This document shows, one piece after another, positions 1 through 11,238 of a stretch of 64,000 bases of DNA (its first letter is position 1; each line of letters begins with the position of its first letter). The notes under the pieces are model-generated. The model was not told the DNA's origin and made no database searches. It saw only the letters and a program-made list of their open reading frames with translations. This DNA is from Collybiopsis luxurians FD-317 M1 (lineage: Eukaryota; Basidiomycota; Agaricomycetes; Agaricales; Omphalotaceae). Made by a program: the position numbers and the translations under genes. The stretch lies in the NCBI GenBank assembly GCA_000827265.1, contig KN834786.1, forward strand, positions 409,567 to 473,566. The letters are read 5' to 3'.

Positions 1-453
1 AAAGCAAAGTATGAAACGGCAAAAGCCAACTATCTCGAACGTTGTTTTCCAGATATACAGCAGATGGTCAAACGGGTTAGACAGGTTCGAGAAGATGTGA
101 CTGAGGCTGCTCGGTACTCTTCAGACTCTTCCTCGTCGGCTCCAACTGCGCCTTTAACCCATCTCTACATCATGACCAACGGCAAACCCCCATTTTTAGC
201 CGACCTCCGCGCTGCTCTCGAAGCTGATACCCAAAGCTCCTCCAAGTATCAACTTCCTCCTTGGGAATCAATACATACCTCCCGGGATCTCGAGCTTGGA
301 TGGGAGGAACGTTACGTGGCGCAGACGATCGATATTTACGTAGCGCAGAGGGCAGAAGTTTTTGTCGGGAATGGATTTTCGAGTTTGACGTCGAATGTCG
401 TGATGCTGCGGAAGGCGCATGGTGTAGATTCGGTGAAAACAAGGCTATGGTGA
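1..453 (+). CDS. O-fucosyltransferase-like protein, C-terminal part
   Basis: The reading frame is open from the first base and ends at TGA 451-453, so about 150 C-terminal residues are present. The telling stretch is GNGFSSLTSNVV near the end, preceded by the segment DIYVAQRAEVFVGNGF. This resembles the C-terminal nucleotide-sugar-binding region of fungal proteins annotated as GDP-fucose protein O-fucosyltransferase-like; in that family the motif lies shortly before the stop, as here. The expected role is a secretory-pathway glycosyltransferase. No intron is needed in the visible part. The N-terminus, including any signal anchor, lies outside the window. The family call rests on one motif. 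Confidence 0.55.
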   Translation, partial: KAKYETAKANYLERCFPDIQQMVKRVRQVREDVTEAARYSSDSSSSAPTAPLTHLYIMTNGKPPFLADLRAALEADTQSSSKYQLPPWESIHTSRDLELGWEERYVAQTIDIYVAQRAEVFVGNGFSSLTSNVVMLRKAHGVDSVKTRLW

Positions 454-1146
454 AGGGTATTCGTTCGTCCTTGATTCCTCTTTCCCCCGCGTTGGATTTC
501 AAGGCATGCGTTGGGTGTCTCGATGATGACGCGGTTCCTCGAATCCGGAGTCGATAGCTCCGACCACCGAGTGGAAGGTGCATGGTTGACATTTGATGTC
601 CCTGGGCATCCCCAGCAAGGGCCTCGATACTTTTTCGGTGGTCTAGCATCCCAAAAGCGGCGTTGAAGGTTGTGTGCGGCATCGTCTATGCCACGCTCGA
701 CCTATCCTGCCGCAGACAGTACTAGTAGTACCTGATAATACCTTTTTAAATCTGAGTGGAAGGGCCGACTGGACGTTGTACGATATTGTTCATGATCTAA
801 AAAGGATTTGCAGTGTCGGCCTTGTTATTTATATCTATGCCATCTAATTGCTATCTTTCGACTGTAGTGTACAACTACTGTATTGCAGGACTTTCCTTTT
901 TGATATCTCGCTTCTGTTAATACGAACCCGGATCGTGCTTTTCCTCCGACGAAGTAGATACGCCAATGTAAGCAGTATCACCAAACGTTGCCATCAACGG
1001 CGAACGCATGCCTCTTCGAATTGTGCTCTTTCTGAGTCTTCCACAGAGGCTATCGATCGCCGCTGTATGCAAGATCACTCGCTTGACAGGAAAAAGGTAT
1101 AAATCGAGCATGACGTTCAGAATTCTCGCTCGTTTGATACCGAACT
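454..1146. other. Intergenic region, promoter of the sedolisin gene
   Basis: About 690 bases between the stop of the partial gene and the sedolisin start. Short open frames here look random. The only clear signal is a TATA-like box near the downstream gene. Confidence 0.5.
1098..1104 (+). promoter_or_regulatory. TATA-like box of the sedolisin gene
   Basis: TATAAAT lies 43 bases before the chosen ATG at 1147. The short leader this implies supports that start codon. Confidence 0.45.
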
Positions 1147-3575
1147 ATGGGTATCTTGCAGATTGCGGCGGCGCTATGCCTCGTCTTTCCCCTCCAGTCC
1201 ACTAGCAAAGCACTCGCTCTGCATATACGCCAGGCATCTGAGTCTCTTCCTCAAGGTTTCGTACAGGTTGGACCCCCGTCCAATGACACCCCTATCGATA
1301 TCCGTATTGGCTTGCAGGCGTCGGATAACGCTGGACTGGAGCAGAAGCTTTACCAAGTCAGTACGCCTGGAAGTGCCTTTTATGGTAAATACCTGAGCCG
1401 CGATGAGGTATGTTCAATTCATTGGAGGAAACTCAATATGATTCATGGACACGGCTGTTATGTATTAGGTGAAATCGTATGCGGCTCCATCGGCGGATTC
1501 AGTGGCAGCAGTTACCTCTTGGCTTGAATCCCAAAACGTTTCGGTGGCTAGGACTGGAGCTTTCGGAGAATATCTATCCATCTCTATCCCTGTCTCGAGG
1601 GCTAACGAGCTTTTGAATGCAAAGTACATGAATTTCACTTACGCTGATTCTACTAGCGCGGTATCATCGTCGACCTTAGAGACTTGGGGCTTGTATACAT
1701 ATGCCTACAGTATTCCTGAAGATTTGACCCAGCACATCACCCTCGTCCATCCTACAACGGCATTTGCGCCGCCATTGAAGCGCAATGGCCGAAAGACGAC
1801 CTTTTATCCAGCTTCAAAGTCTAATTCGGCTAGGACCACTGGTAAGGTTGCCACAAGGGCTAATCCTGCACCAGCTTCCTGCGAGACGCTGGTGCCACCT
1901 TCCTGTTTGCAGTCTTTGTATGGTATTCCCTCCACACCGGCGACCCAAAAGTCAAATACTATCGGCGTCACTTCGCTCGAGTCTAACTGGGCTGAGGTTC
2001 GTACATGTTAAGGATTTCCATCGATCTTCTCTTGATCGTCTTTCTTGACTTTATTTCAACCAGGAAACAGATCTTCAAGCTTTCCTCACTGAATTTAGAC
2101 CCGATATGTCTCCCAATACCACTTTCACCTTGGTGAGCGTAGCAAATGGTACGAATCCTCAAGTAAGCGGAGATGGGTCTTTTGAAGCGGTGGGTGCCAA
2201 AATTGGTTTTGAGCTCCCGGCAAGGTATCGCTAAAGTTATCGAGATTAGAGTCTCGACGTCCAATACACAATTGGGTTGGCAACCGATGTCCCAACTGAG
2301 TTCATATCCGTCGGGCAGATATTCGTCACCAATTTCTTTTCAGACCTGATGAGTTTGGCCGAGTATCTCAGCACGGTAGACAATCCTCCTCAGGTAAGGA
2401 TTGGCTTGATGCATTGCCAGTTGCGGAATTGTAATATCTGGTATTAGGTGGTGACCACGAGCTACGGAGTTGGCGAGGGATTTTTACAGGGATCGCAGGA
2501 TTCAATAGATTTAGCAATGTCAGTGCTCCTGCAGCTGGTCCTGTCGTACGCATCTACTTACTGCTCCCTTCTATAGACAAGTCTGCAATTCGTTCATGGC
2601 AGCCAGCGCGCGGGGGATATCATTGTTGTTCTCGTCTGGTTCGTGCATAACTCTTCCTGGGTCCATCGAGATGCTAGAATCCTTGCTTTTACTTGTAGGT
2701 GACGACGGAGCAGGTAAGGTTTGAATGGGACTTACGAACTATATTTGAGGAACTCTTGAACAATAAGGTGGTTGCACCGCCGGAACCACAAATGCTAGCC
2801 TGTTCCCGGCCTTTCCATCTTCTTGTCCATACGTCACAGCAGTTGGCTCTGTGACGGGAATCAGTCCTGAAATTGCCTCAAACTTCAGCACTGGTAAAGT
2901 GCCGCTCTCCATCGAGTCTTGAAGCTTTGGATGACCGTATTATAAGGTGGATTCTCGACCTTTTTCTCCCGGCCATCATACCAAGATACCGCCATATCCA
3001 GCTACCTCGCCAAGTTAGGCTCAACTAATCAAGGTCTTTACAGCCCTAACGGACGGGCGACACCCGATATCGCTGCTCAAGGCGAAAACATTCCCATCAT
3101 CACCAACGGTAAACAAGTTCTCGAGCTTGGAACGTCCGCGTCTAGCCCAATTGTTGCCAGTGTGATCAGCCTGGTGAATGATAAACTCGTTCAAGCTGGC
3201 AAACCGGTATTAGGATTTTTGAACCCTTTGTAACGATGAGGATCATTTTCTTTCGAGGATCTAGGTATACTGATTACCGCGTTTGAATGGCTTAGCATAT
3301 ATTCCAACCCTCAAGCCTTTTTCGATATCATCAACGGTAGCAATCCCGGGCTTATACCTTCTGATTGTGAGTTCCCGCTATTGTAATGATTGAGTGCGCC
3401 CCTTCTAACGCCATCTGTGCAGGTCCAGAAACGGCAGGCTTTGATGCTGTGGAAGGATGTAAGCTTGTCTATTCCGTGTTGGATTGCTCTGTACTAATGA
3501 ACTCGAGCAGGGGATCCTGCGACAGGCTTCGGTACACCCAATTTTGATGCCATAGTGGCGGCAGCGGGGTTATGA
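1147..3575 (+). CDS. Sedolisin-family serine-carboxyl peptidase (S53, tripeptidyl-peptidase-like)
   Basis: Secreted acid protease of the kumamolisin/TPP1 type. The start at 1147 gives a hydrophobic signal peptide, followed by the pro-domain (GSAFYGKYLSRDEV, then KSYAAPSADSVAAVTSWL after an intron). Catalytic Glu and Asp are recovered when an intron is placed at 2190-2249: the junction reads FEA|SLDVQYTIGLATD, with Glu at 2184-2186 and Asp at 2256-2258. The SSGDDGAG oxyanion region spans two introns around 2640-2770. The nucleophile is Ser 3135-3137 in GTSASSP. GWDPATGFGTPNF near the end is the usual C-terminal calcium-binding segment. There are roughly ten exons and the stop is TGA 3573-3575. 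All three catalytic residues are present, so activity is expected. The substrate is probably extracellular protein at low pH (family knowledge). Confidence 0.9.
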
Positions 3576-3734
3576 GTTTGAGTTAGAGGATGTTACAGAC
3601 CGAACTTCGGAGATCGACATTCACCGCATCGCGAGAAGGACTATTCAAACAATCACCCCAACGGGGTCTTCATCACACTTTTATTGGATATATCGACTAT
3701 TTCGTATTTCAATCTACATTCGAGCTCAAGAAAA

Positions 3735-4193
3735 TCATGCGGCTGTGATTGTGAAGGCCGCGCTGGAAGCGTATACAAAGTCGACATTGCTATTATACAA
3801 AAAGATCAGTCACTTGACAGCGAAGGTGACCTGCAAATAACTCACCTCGAGTTCACAGCCCTGAGGACGTACGATTTCCTGGAAGAAAGTTTGCCTTAGA
3901 CCCACTTTGAAAATTAGACAGAGACAAACTCACGTCTGCAAATCATCTGGAAGGGTGACGGTGACGCTTCCAGAGGAGGTTTGGACTTCACCGAAGTCAG
4001 CTTCGAGCCCAAAAGGCAAGTTGTTTGCATCGAGAAGGAAGAGAGTGAAAGCAGTGGGATCATTTGCGCGACTTTGCCAGTCAATGTCGAACGACCCTCC
4101 TGCAACCAAGTTGCCAGCGGGAGTATCGAGAGTAAGGGAAGCCACAAGAGAGGCTCCGAGGGCAAGAGTGGCAAGGATACTAGGTAGATACAT
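3735..4193 (-). CDS. Small secreted Kre9/Knh1-like (Ig-like) protein
   Basis: Three exons (4193-3934, 3878-3846, 3789-3735) join in phase to a 115-residue protein. It has a signal peptide (MYLPSILATLALGASLVAS) and one beta-rich domain with the pattern LDTPAGNLVAGGSFDIDW...VTVTLPDDL. This is the look of the Kre9/Knh1 N-terminal Ig-like domain found in many small fungal cell-wall proteins. It ends FTITAA without the usual Ser/Thr-rich tail or GPI signal, so it would be a free, minimal form. It is transcribed toward the sedolisin gene (tail to tail, about 160 bases apart). The role is probably cell-wall associated; no catalytic residues are expected. Confidence 0.7.
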
Positions 4194-4834
4194 GGAAGAA
4201 TGTCGGTGAGTGGCTAATCATCGGCAAAGGAACCAAGGGAAGCCGAATGTACAGACCTTCTCAGGAAAACCATGATATGAATTGGGATGAAGGCGTAAGT
4301 GAGGAGTGGAGAATCGGGGAGGCTGGAGGGCCATATTTAAGAACGTTCTGTTAGGCTTGGCGTCGACCAGGAGGCTCAGAAACTCCGTGGTTCATTGTAC
4401 TGTATACTTCGATGAGTAAACTGTGTGACCAAAAATGTATAGTGTGACGGTCAGGGATGGCCGAAAGTGAGGGAAGAATCTCTCTCAAAGTTGAAAGTGT
4501 ACGAAAGTTCGAGAGAGAAATCAAAACCATACGTATGACCTTTGATAGTGATCTTGAGTTCCTGCTCCGAAAAGGAGGAAGGGAAGGCCCCCGGCCAAGT
4601 TACATAACCACCGGAATTCAGGACCTAACAGTCAGCTGGCTTCCGCTCAGTAGAATTTTGATGTTTATATGTACGCCTTATACAAGCTTATACATCTGGC
4701 CAGGAAAGTAAAGCAACGTTGAAGAGTCAGAGACGATAGTTGATGATTGTGGCGGTGGAAGTGAGCGGTCGGCGCTAATTTGGCGTTTACGGTAAGTGTT
4801 CTCGGCCCGAGACGCTCCGATTACCGATAGGTAT

Positions 4835-4841
4835 TATAAAA
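4835..4841 (+). promoter_or_regulatory. TATA-like box
   Basis: TATAAAA lies about 157 bases before the ATG of the secreted protein at 4998. Confidence 0.35.
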
Positions 4842-4997
4842 TCCGAGTTCTTGGCCTTTGCAACCATTCTCACCTTCCCTTCAGCTTTCTCGTTCGCCCG
4901 TGGCCAGGACTGGTTCCATTCGTTTTCATTCAAAGCTTGCACTTTTACTCTGCACTTTCTATCTTTTTGGAACTATCTCCAGCTTTTCAAGTTCAAT

Positions 4998-5853
4998 ATG
5001 ATGTATAGCGTCTCGGTTCTGCTGGCTACTGCGGCTTTGTTCTCATCTGGCTTTTCTGGTACCCTTATATCACTTGTTTGCAACTGTACACCGGCTGAGA
5101 GCTCACCATAGCGCCTGTAATCAAGCGCGCAAACCCTTGCTTCGTTACTGGGAGCGTAGCTTTGCCGGCCGAAGTCTCCGATGGCCTGGCTGCATTGGAG
5201 GCTGCCCCGGTGACATGTAACAACGCGGTAAGTATGCATCACATCATGTTTGCTCTTTCTTAACAATCCCTACAGGTTCAAGTTGCGCCTGGGGTTCCCG
5301 ATGTAACGTCCGGAGGAATCGTGTACAGCAGTATCGATTTTCAAAAGTCTTCTCTTTCTCCCGTCGGTTTTGCTCTGTACGTGAGCATCTCCTTGTGCTC
5401 AGTTAGATTGATCTTTCCCCCTTTTCCTAGTCAAACGTTTACCACGCCTGCCGATCCCGCAGACGCAGACTTGACTACTCTGCAGAATCAATTGAACGAT
5501 TATCTTGCCCTAGAGGCTGGAGTTCGAGTAAGCGCTTTGAACGTCGAGCCTGCCGTCGTTTATTAACCCGATTCTATACTGCAGTCCCAGCCCAATTCAT
5601 CGGCCTTGCTCGCGAAACTGAAAGGACCTAAGTTCTTCCTTCAGTTCCAGATTGGGCGCGTCAATACCGCGAACGGTGTTCAGCTTGATGTTGCTGATAC
5701 GGTTGATCACCAGTTGACCAAAGTGCTCAATGTGCGTCCTTCACGTTTTTGCACTGATCAAATTCATCAACTGTCTCGTTCTTATCGCAGAATGCCGTTG
5801 GCGCGACACCGGATGAGCTGGCACAAGTGAAAGCTTTAGCGACCCAGGTTTAA
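4998..5853 (+). CDS. Secreted protein of unknown function
   Basis: A signal peptide (MMYSVSVLLATAALFSSGFS) is followed by a likely Kex2-type site (PVIKR) and a mature part with PCFVTGSVALPAEVSDGL, two cysteines near the N-terminus, and LLAKLKGPKFFLQFQIGRV further on. Four or five short introns are needed; the frame then runs to TAA 5851-5853. I do not recognise a named family. Cleavage after KR, small size and secretion are what can be said. The same gene was duplicated just downstream and that copy has decayed, showing past local tandem duplication. Confidence 0.65.
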
Positions 5854-7130
5854 GTTCGGGACCATGTGTAGAGTTCTACGCAGGTATGTAGTACACACCG
5901 TAATTCGTAGCAGAAATCTCAGTGTACTGTGGTCATTTTGTGGATTGTTTTTGTAAGTGACTTCGTATTTGCACGACTCTCACTCGCCTTCCAGTCGTCA
6001 AACGTGGAGTCGGCCGCGAAATACGAAACGAACGGATCCATTCGCTACTCCAACAACCAGGATTGTGCATGGCTTAGTCCCCCAATTGTTGAAGTGGCAG
6101 GAGTGTCTATATAAGGTTCGATGCTAACGCACCCGAAGCCGCTCTTGCAACGAGACGTCGTAATCACAACTAGACTTTGAGGTGCGGGGATGGTTTATGC
6201 TTTTCCAACTTGGCGCTCTCTTCTCCATCTCAGCATCGACTCGAGGAATACCAACTTATCTTTAACTGGCGATGACTTGATGAAAGTAACCTGCAGTGGA
6301 GCCTAAGGTTGACACCGGTGACATGTAATAACGTGTTAAGTATCTGTTTACCCCTAACTTTCACAGAGTTTGAGTAAATGGATTTTTCCTTCTCTCGTTG
6401 ATTCGATCTATACTGTATTCCCAGCGGTCTTATTCGAAAGACTGAAGGCCCAAATTCTTCCTTCAGTTTCAGATTACCCGTGTTAATACCGCGAGCGGTG
6501 TCCAGCTTGCCGTTGCCGATGCGGTTGATCACTAGTTGACCCAAGTACTCATCATACGTACTTCATATTCTCCACCGACTAATCCGCCATCTTTAATCCT
6601 CAACTCCTATCGCAGAGTGCCGTTAGTGCGACGTCGGATAAGCTGGCACAAGCGAAAACTTTAGCGACCAGATTTGAATTGAGGACGATGTTTGGAGTTT
6701 ACGTAGGTACGTATGTATGAATTCAAGTTGGACACTATACTCGCCGCAGAAATCTCAGCGTAGAGTGGATTGCACTTGTAAGTGATCTGCATTTTGCACG
6801 ATTTTCAACTGATGTAGAATCGGCCGCGGTACACGAATGGAACGCATCCATTCGCCCCTCCGACAACTAGAATTCTGCGTAGCTCGGAAAAGCCAGCTCC
6901 TAATTCTGAAGCGACAGGTGTTTATATGAAGTTCGATTCTAACGCATCCGAAACCGAGCTATTCGCCTCTGTAACTGGACGTTGAAATCGTTCGTAGACT
7001 TTGGGGCCCGGTGGTACACTTTCCACCAGGTGAAAACTTGATTAATGGGTTCGAAAACCTCACTCTGCGGTCTGTTCTCTATCCCTGCATCGTCTCGATA
7101 GCATCGAAGACTACTAAATTCGCTTTAAAC
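5200..7130 (+). repeat. Decayed tandem duplication of gene plus 3' flank
   Basis: The 3' half of the secreted-protein gene and about 350 bases of its downstream flank (roughly 5200-6190) recur in order at about 6300-6970. The copies share landmarks such as GTGACATGTAA, ATCCATTCGC and TCTAACGCA with many substitutions and small indels. Traces of a third start (TAGACTTTG then GCATCG) follow at about 6990-7130. The unit is about 0.8-0.9 kb. Confidence 0.65.
6285..6690 (+). pseudogene. Degenerate copy of the upstream secreted-protein gene
   Basis: Recognisable pieces of the gene at 4998-5853 remain: the segment encoding the GPKFFLQFQIGRVN region (6440-6490), the GVQLDVADTVDH region (6500-6530) and the GATPDELAQ region (6615-6665). 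There is no start or signal peptide, the middle is missing, and stops interrupt the frame (for example TAG right after the GATCAC shared with the intact copy). It cannot encode a full product. Confidence 0.6.
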
Positions 7131-7277
7131 GGTAAATTAGAAATATTACATGTACGTTAGAAACATTGACATCTAACTCTTCATTTACGGTAAGAAGGTT
7201 CGCTTCTAACATGTAATAATGAAGTTCATCTCGCCAAATTTGCTCCAGCTGCCGACATGAAATCATAGACTCGCAAC

Positions 7278-7284
7278 TATAAAT
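7278..7284 (+). promoter_or_regulatory. TATA-like box of the laccase gene
   Basis: TATAAAT overlaps the first in-frame ATG (7283). A TATA box cannot sit at a translation start, so this argues for the next in-frame ATG at 7358 as the real start. Confidence 0.5.
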
Positions 7285-7357
7285 GCTTGAAGGGATTTTC
7301 TTCTGGCTACGTCGAGTCCTTTGTCTGCTCTCGGCTTTCAACCCACTGTCATTATTC

Positions 7358-9841
7358 ATGCTGTTGCCCATCACATTCCTTATTTTGCAGCTGTCCCTTC
7401 TCTCTCATGGTGTAGAGGTGAAGAGGACAATTCCCGGGTCTAACGGGTCATACGGTTCTGAGCACCGCGAACATCTTTATATCGTTAATAAAGAGATTGC
7501 TCCTGATGGATATCAGCGCTCGTGAGCCCTTTTTTCTTCTCAAATCGGTACTCATTGACCTTGGTACCAAACAGAACCGTCCTCGCTGGCACAACACCTG
7601 ACGGCGGTTCATTTCCTGGACCTTTGATCTCGGGACAAAAGGTATGACACCGAAATTGATTGTTTGACATATTCTGCTCAGCTCAATCACCGTGTGTACT
7701 ATATCAATTTAGGGCGACAGATTCATCATCAATGTTACCGACCTGCTCACGGACCCTACAATGGACAGAAGCACTAGTATCGTTAGTTGTTTTTTCCTCC
7801 TTATGGTATTCAAAAATTCCAGGCTCATTCCGAGATTTCTTTCTTTCTTTTTATTTTGCAACCCAACGTAGCACTGGCATGGTCTCTTTCAAAAGACAAC
7901 AAACTATGCCGATGGAGTGGCATTCGTCTCGCAGTGTCCTATTGCGCCCAATCATTCATTCATTTACGATTTTAGTGTGCCCGATCAGGCTGGCACGTTT
8001 TGGTATGTAGCTGAGGTTCAGTGATGATGCAGTATACTGACAGCTGACGATATGCAGGTACCACTCTCATTTATCAGGCAAGATATTCTTCTAATCGGGT
8101 AAAGCTGACTTCAACTCATATCTCGACTTCGTTTACAGTGCAGGTATGTCTTTTGGATGTTTGTTTCTGTAATGCGATGCTGATTTTTCGTAGTACGGCG
8201 ATGGGCTGCGAGGGCCACTTGTGATTTACGACCCTCAAGATCCCCATCGAGGCTTGTACGACGTGGATGACGGTAAGCTCTCATCACTATACTGTGATTC
8301 CAAACTCAAGCTCCTGGCATAAGAATCTACAATTATCACACTTGCGGATTGGTATAAACTCTTGCTTATCGGCGGAACTCGAGTTCTAACTTACATCCTA
8401 GGTTTCATCAAACGAGCTTGCAGCTTCTTGCAGCTTTAGTTGCCCCAGCTGCCGATGCAACGCTCATTAACGGAAAAGGCCGCTATGCAGGAGGAGTAAG
8501 TGGCGAAAATTACTGGTCTGTCGAAGACTAATCCATAGTGGGCACAGCCAAATACTCCTCTAGAAGTCATCAACGTCGTACAAGGAAGACGCTACCGATT
8601 CCGCCTAATCTCAATGTCATTCGACGCCTTCCACGGCTTTTCTATCGACGGACATAATCTAACCATCATCGAAGTTGATGGTGTCAATACCCAACCGCTT
8701 ACAGTCACCTTCATCGAGATGTACCCTGCCCAGCGATATTCCTTCGTCCTCAATGCCTGTCAAAAAATAGACAACTACCGCATCAGAGCCTTGCCCAGTT
8801 CCGGCGTGGGGGCACTAAACTACACCAACGGTGTCAACTCTGGTATACTTCGATACAAAGGAGCCCCAGATGAAGAACCTACAACATCCGAACCTCCCTC
8901 TTCAGAAGTCATCGTCTTCCACGAAAGCGATCTTCATCCGCTCGAAAATCCCGGAGCTCCAGGAAAGCCTTACCCAGGCGGTGCCGATCTGGTGTTGAAC
9001 CTCTCATTGGGGTTCAACGCTTCGACGGTCCAGTTTTTGGTTAATAATGTGCCCTTTGTGCCCCCAAAGGTGCCGGTACTTTTGCAGATTCTTAGCGGAG
9101 CTCAGCATGCTCAGGATTTGTTGCCGAATGGGAGTGTGTATACGCTTCCGCCTAATAAGGTGATTGAGGTTAATCTATTTGGGGACAATGTTCCTGGGGG
9201 TCCGCACCCTTTCCATTTGGTGAGTAAAGGGCAGGGAGAGGTGAATGGAATTGTTCTGACTTTGGTTTTCTCTTTTTTTCTTTTGGATTGATAAAGCATG
9301 GTGTAAGTTATCTTTATTTTCGAGTGGTTGTAGGAATTGGCTAAGATCGAGGCTCCATCTCTTCTAGCATGCGTTCGATGTTGTTCGAACCTCTGAAAAC
9401 TCAAGCTACAATTTTGTCAACCCCGTAAGGCTCTCTCTCTTTTCTTTGATTATTGCTGATACTGATGAAACTCAAAAACATAGATCCGTCGGGATACCAC
9501 CCCAGTTGCATTGGGGAATCAAACAACGATTCGATTCGTAACTGACAACGCCGGTCCTTGGTTTTTCCATTGGTAAGTTTTTTGCATTTCTGTCCTGCTT
9601 TACGAGGTCATCGATTCACGCTCTTACTCTTTCATTTTCACAAGTCACATCGACCTGCACCTCGACCTCGGCCTAGCTATCGTTTTTGCTGAAGATACTC
9701 GCGATACGAAAAAGGACGATCCGGTTCCAGGTACGTTTCTAAGTCACGGAAGGTTTGGATTTTGCTGATTTTCATTTCGCAGCGGACTGGAAAGAGTTAT
9801 GTCCGATCTATGATAGTTTGAGTCCTAGTCAGTTACCTTAA
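7358..9841 (+). CDS. Laccase / secreted multicopper oxidase
   Basis: p-Diphenol:O2 oxidoreductase acting outside the cell on phenols and lignin. The start at 7358 gives a clean signal peptide ([18 protein letters not shown]); an in-frame ATG at 7283 coincides with the TATA box. All four copper-ligand motifs are readable after splicing: HWHG (about 7880), YHSHLS (about 8065), HPFHL|HG|HAFD (about 9210-9375) and HCHIDLHL (across the intron near 9575-9645). Leu at the T1 axial position suggests a medium or high redox class. More than ten introns are needed. Two are unusual: one with a GC donor inside the second motif, and two flanking a six-base exon that encodes the HG of the third motif. The usual Trp in HCHIDWHL is Leu. 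The end is TAA 9839-9841. Confidence 0.92.
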
Positions 9842-10036
9842 CCGCTTGGTATTTTTTTTTCTTTTCTTTTTTTTTTGCGCAAGTTATTAGATAAGTATAT
9901 AGTTTTTTGGATTTCGAAACTCGGAGGTGGCGGATGATAAAACGTAGATTGATTTTGTAGATATTTATTAATAAGACGATCAACTCGATATTCTGATATC
10001 ATAGTGTATGCGTGAAACTCGATTCAAGTCCTTTTC

Positions 10037-10612
10037 TTATACCACAGTAACTGGGACGGCATGTTGCTCCAAAACCGCCGATGGTCCAGCCTATACGCGT
10101 ATCAATGAAAAAAAAAGAGTCATCCGTCAAGTCCCTGCTCTGTTCACGCTCAAGTACTCACCCCAATAAGATGGAGCCGTACAACGCCAATTTGCGATTG
10201 CCCAGTAGGCAACCCCGTAGGAATCGTCAATGTGAAATTCTCGTAGGGCTCTCCGGGAAGTTCATGCAATTTGGGGTTATACTGTCCGTTGTAGAGGACG
10301 GTGCCCATTTGAGATGTCGGGTCTGGGCAGGGGAAGCCGGGGGTGCAGGTTAGGACGCCTATGGCGAGGCCTACTTCGATGGAGCCTTGGATGCTGTTCT
10401 GTTTTATATGGTCGTTGGGGATGGGTAATGGGAAGTCGAACGAGATGCGGGATAAGGGGACCTACCGGACGAACGAGTTGAACGACGAAATGATGTCCTT
10501 GAGTTAAAGTGGAGTTGGCGGTTGGGAGACGGACAAAGGACGCCTGAGCAGCTGCTCCTCCGACGAGGGAAGTGAAAACTGCAGCTAGGCTAATAAAAGT
10601 CTTGAGTTGCAT
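10037..10612 (-). CDS. Small secreted protein, Agaricomycete-specific look
   Basis: Three exons. The signal peptide is MQLKTFISLAAVFTSLVGG. The mature part reads ASFVRLPTANSTLTQGHHF, then after the first intron NSIQGSIEVGLAIGVLTC, YNGQYNPKLHELPGEPYE and FTLTIPTGLPTG, and after the second intron AGPSAVLEQHAVPVTVV before TAA. About 150 residues with a beta-rich pattern and few cysteines. Similar small secreted proteins are common in wood-decay fungi, but I know of no assigned function. It is convergent with the laccase (about 195 bases apart). A TATA box lies about 70 bases upstream of the start. Confidence 0.65.
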
Positions 10613-10682
10613 GGAGAGAGAGTAGGGCGGGGCAGGAAAAAAGTCGTAGTTTCAAGCTGCAGCCCATGGCGCGGTCTTGCCT

Positions 10683-10689
10683 TTATATA
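10683..10689 (-). promoter_or_regulatory. TATA-like box of the small secreted protein gene
   Basis: On the minus strand this reads TATATAA, followed by AGG, about 71-77 bases upstream of the ATG at 10612. Confidence 0.45.
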
Positions 10690-11074
10690 CTCACGCCAGT
10701 AATTGTCTGAACTGACGTTTATTACAGAATAGTCAAGTACTACGAGTTAGACAAAGTTGGACATTTTACGGGGATTTTTGCCCTTTTGGCTTGGCCTTTT
10801 GAAGTTTAAACGAGTTGGATTGAATGCACTGCATGTTGAGGATGTAGGGGAAGTAGCGTCATGCGACTTTCAGTCGACAGGGGGAGCTGGCAGGGTCCAT
10901 CATTTATGGGATGCATGAGCTAGGATGTTGAGGAGTGGCAACACCGAGTGGCTTGGCGGGATAAATTGAAAGCGGGAGGGAGCAGTTGAGATCCGGTGGA
11001 GGGAAGAGGTGCTGAGCAGGATTTGAGAAGTGTTGCGGAGGAGTAACATGGATGGGGCGTAAGTAAAAATTATC
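10690..11074. other. Intergenic region before the tRNA genes
   Basis: No gene seen. It holds the upstream promoter of the small secreted protein gene (minus strand) and the flank of tRNA-Ser. Confidence 0.4.
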
Positions 11075-11156
11075 GGCGCTATAGCCAAGTGGTTACGGCG
11101 ACAGATTAGAAATCTGTTCCTCTTTGAGGGCGCAGGTTCGAATCCTGCTGGCGTCG
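11075..11156 (+). tRNA. tRNA-Ser (AGA)
   Basis: An 82-base cloverleaf. The acceptor GGCGCTA pairs with TGGCGTC (two G-U pairs) before discriminator G. The D arm contains GCC...GGC. The anticodon stem-loop is ACAGA-TTAGAAA-TCTGT with anticodon AGA. There is a long serine-type variable arm (CCTCTTTGAGGG) and a T arm with TTCGAAT between GCAGG and CCTGC. No intron. Confidence 0.9.
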
Positions 11157-11238
11157 TCGGATATTGTTGTTGACCATTTTTTGCAATTACATTGAACTTG
11201 GCTTGAATTCCAATTCTTTGACGAACTCCTTTAAGAAT

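Noticed and set aside
2090..2260. Loss of the catalytic Glu in the sedolisin
   Set aside because: Reading straight through gives no EAxLD motif, but an intron at 2190-2249 restores FEA|SLDVQY with both acidic residues.
7283..7357. Upstream in-frame ATG as the laccase start
   Set aside because: It overlaps the TATA box, and the extra 25 residues would bury the signal peptide. The ATG at 7358 gives a normal secretory leader.
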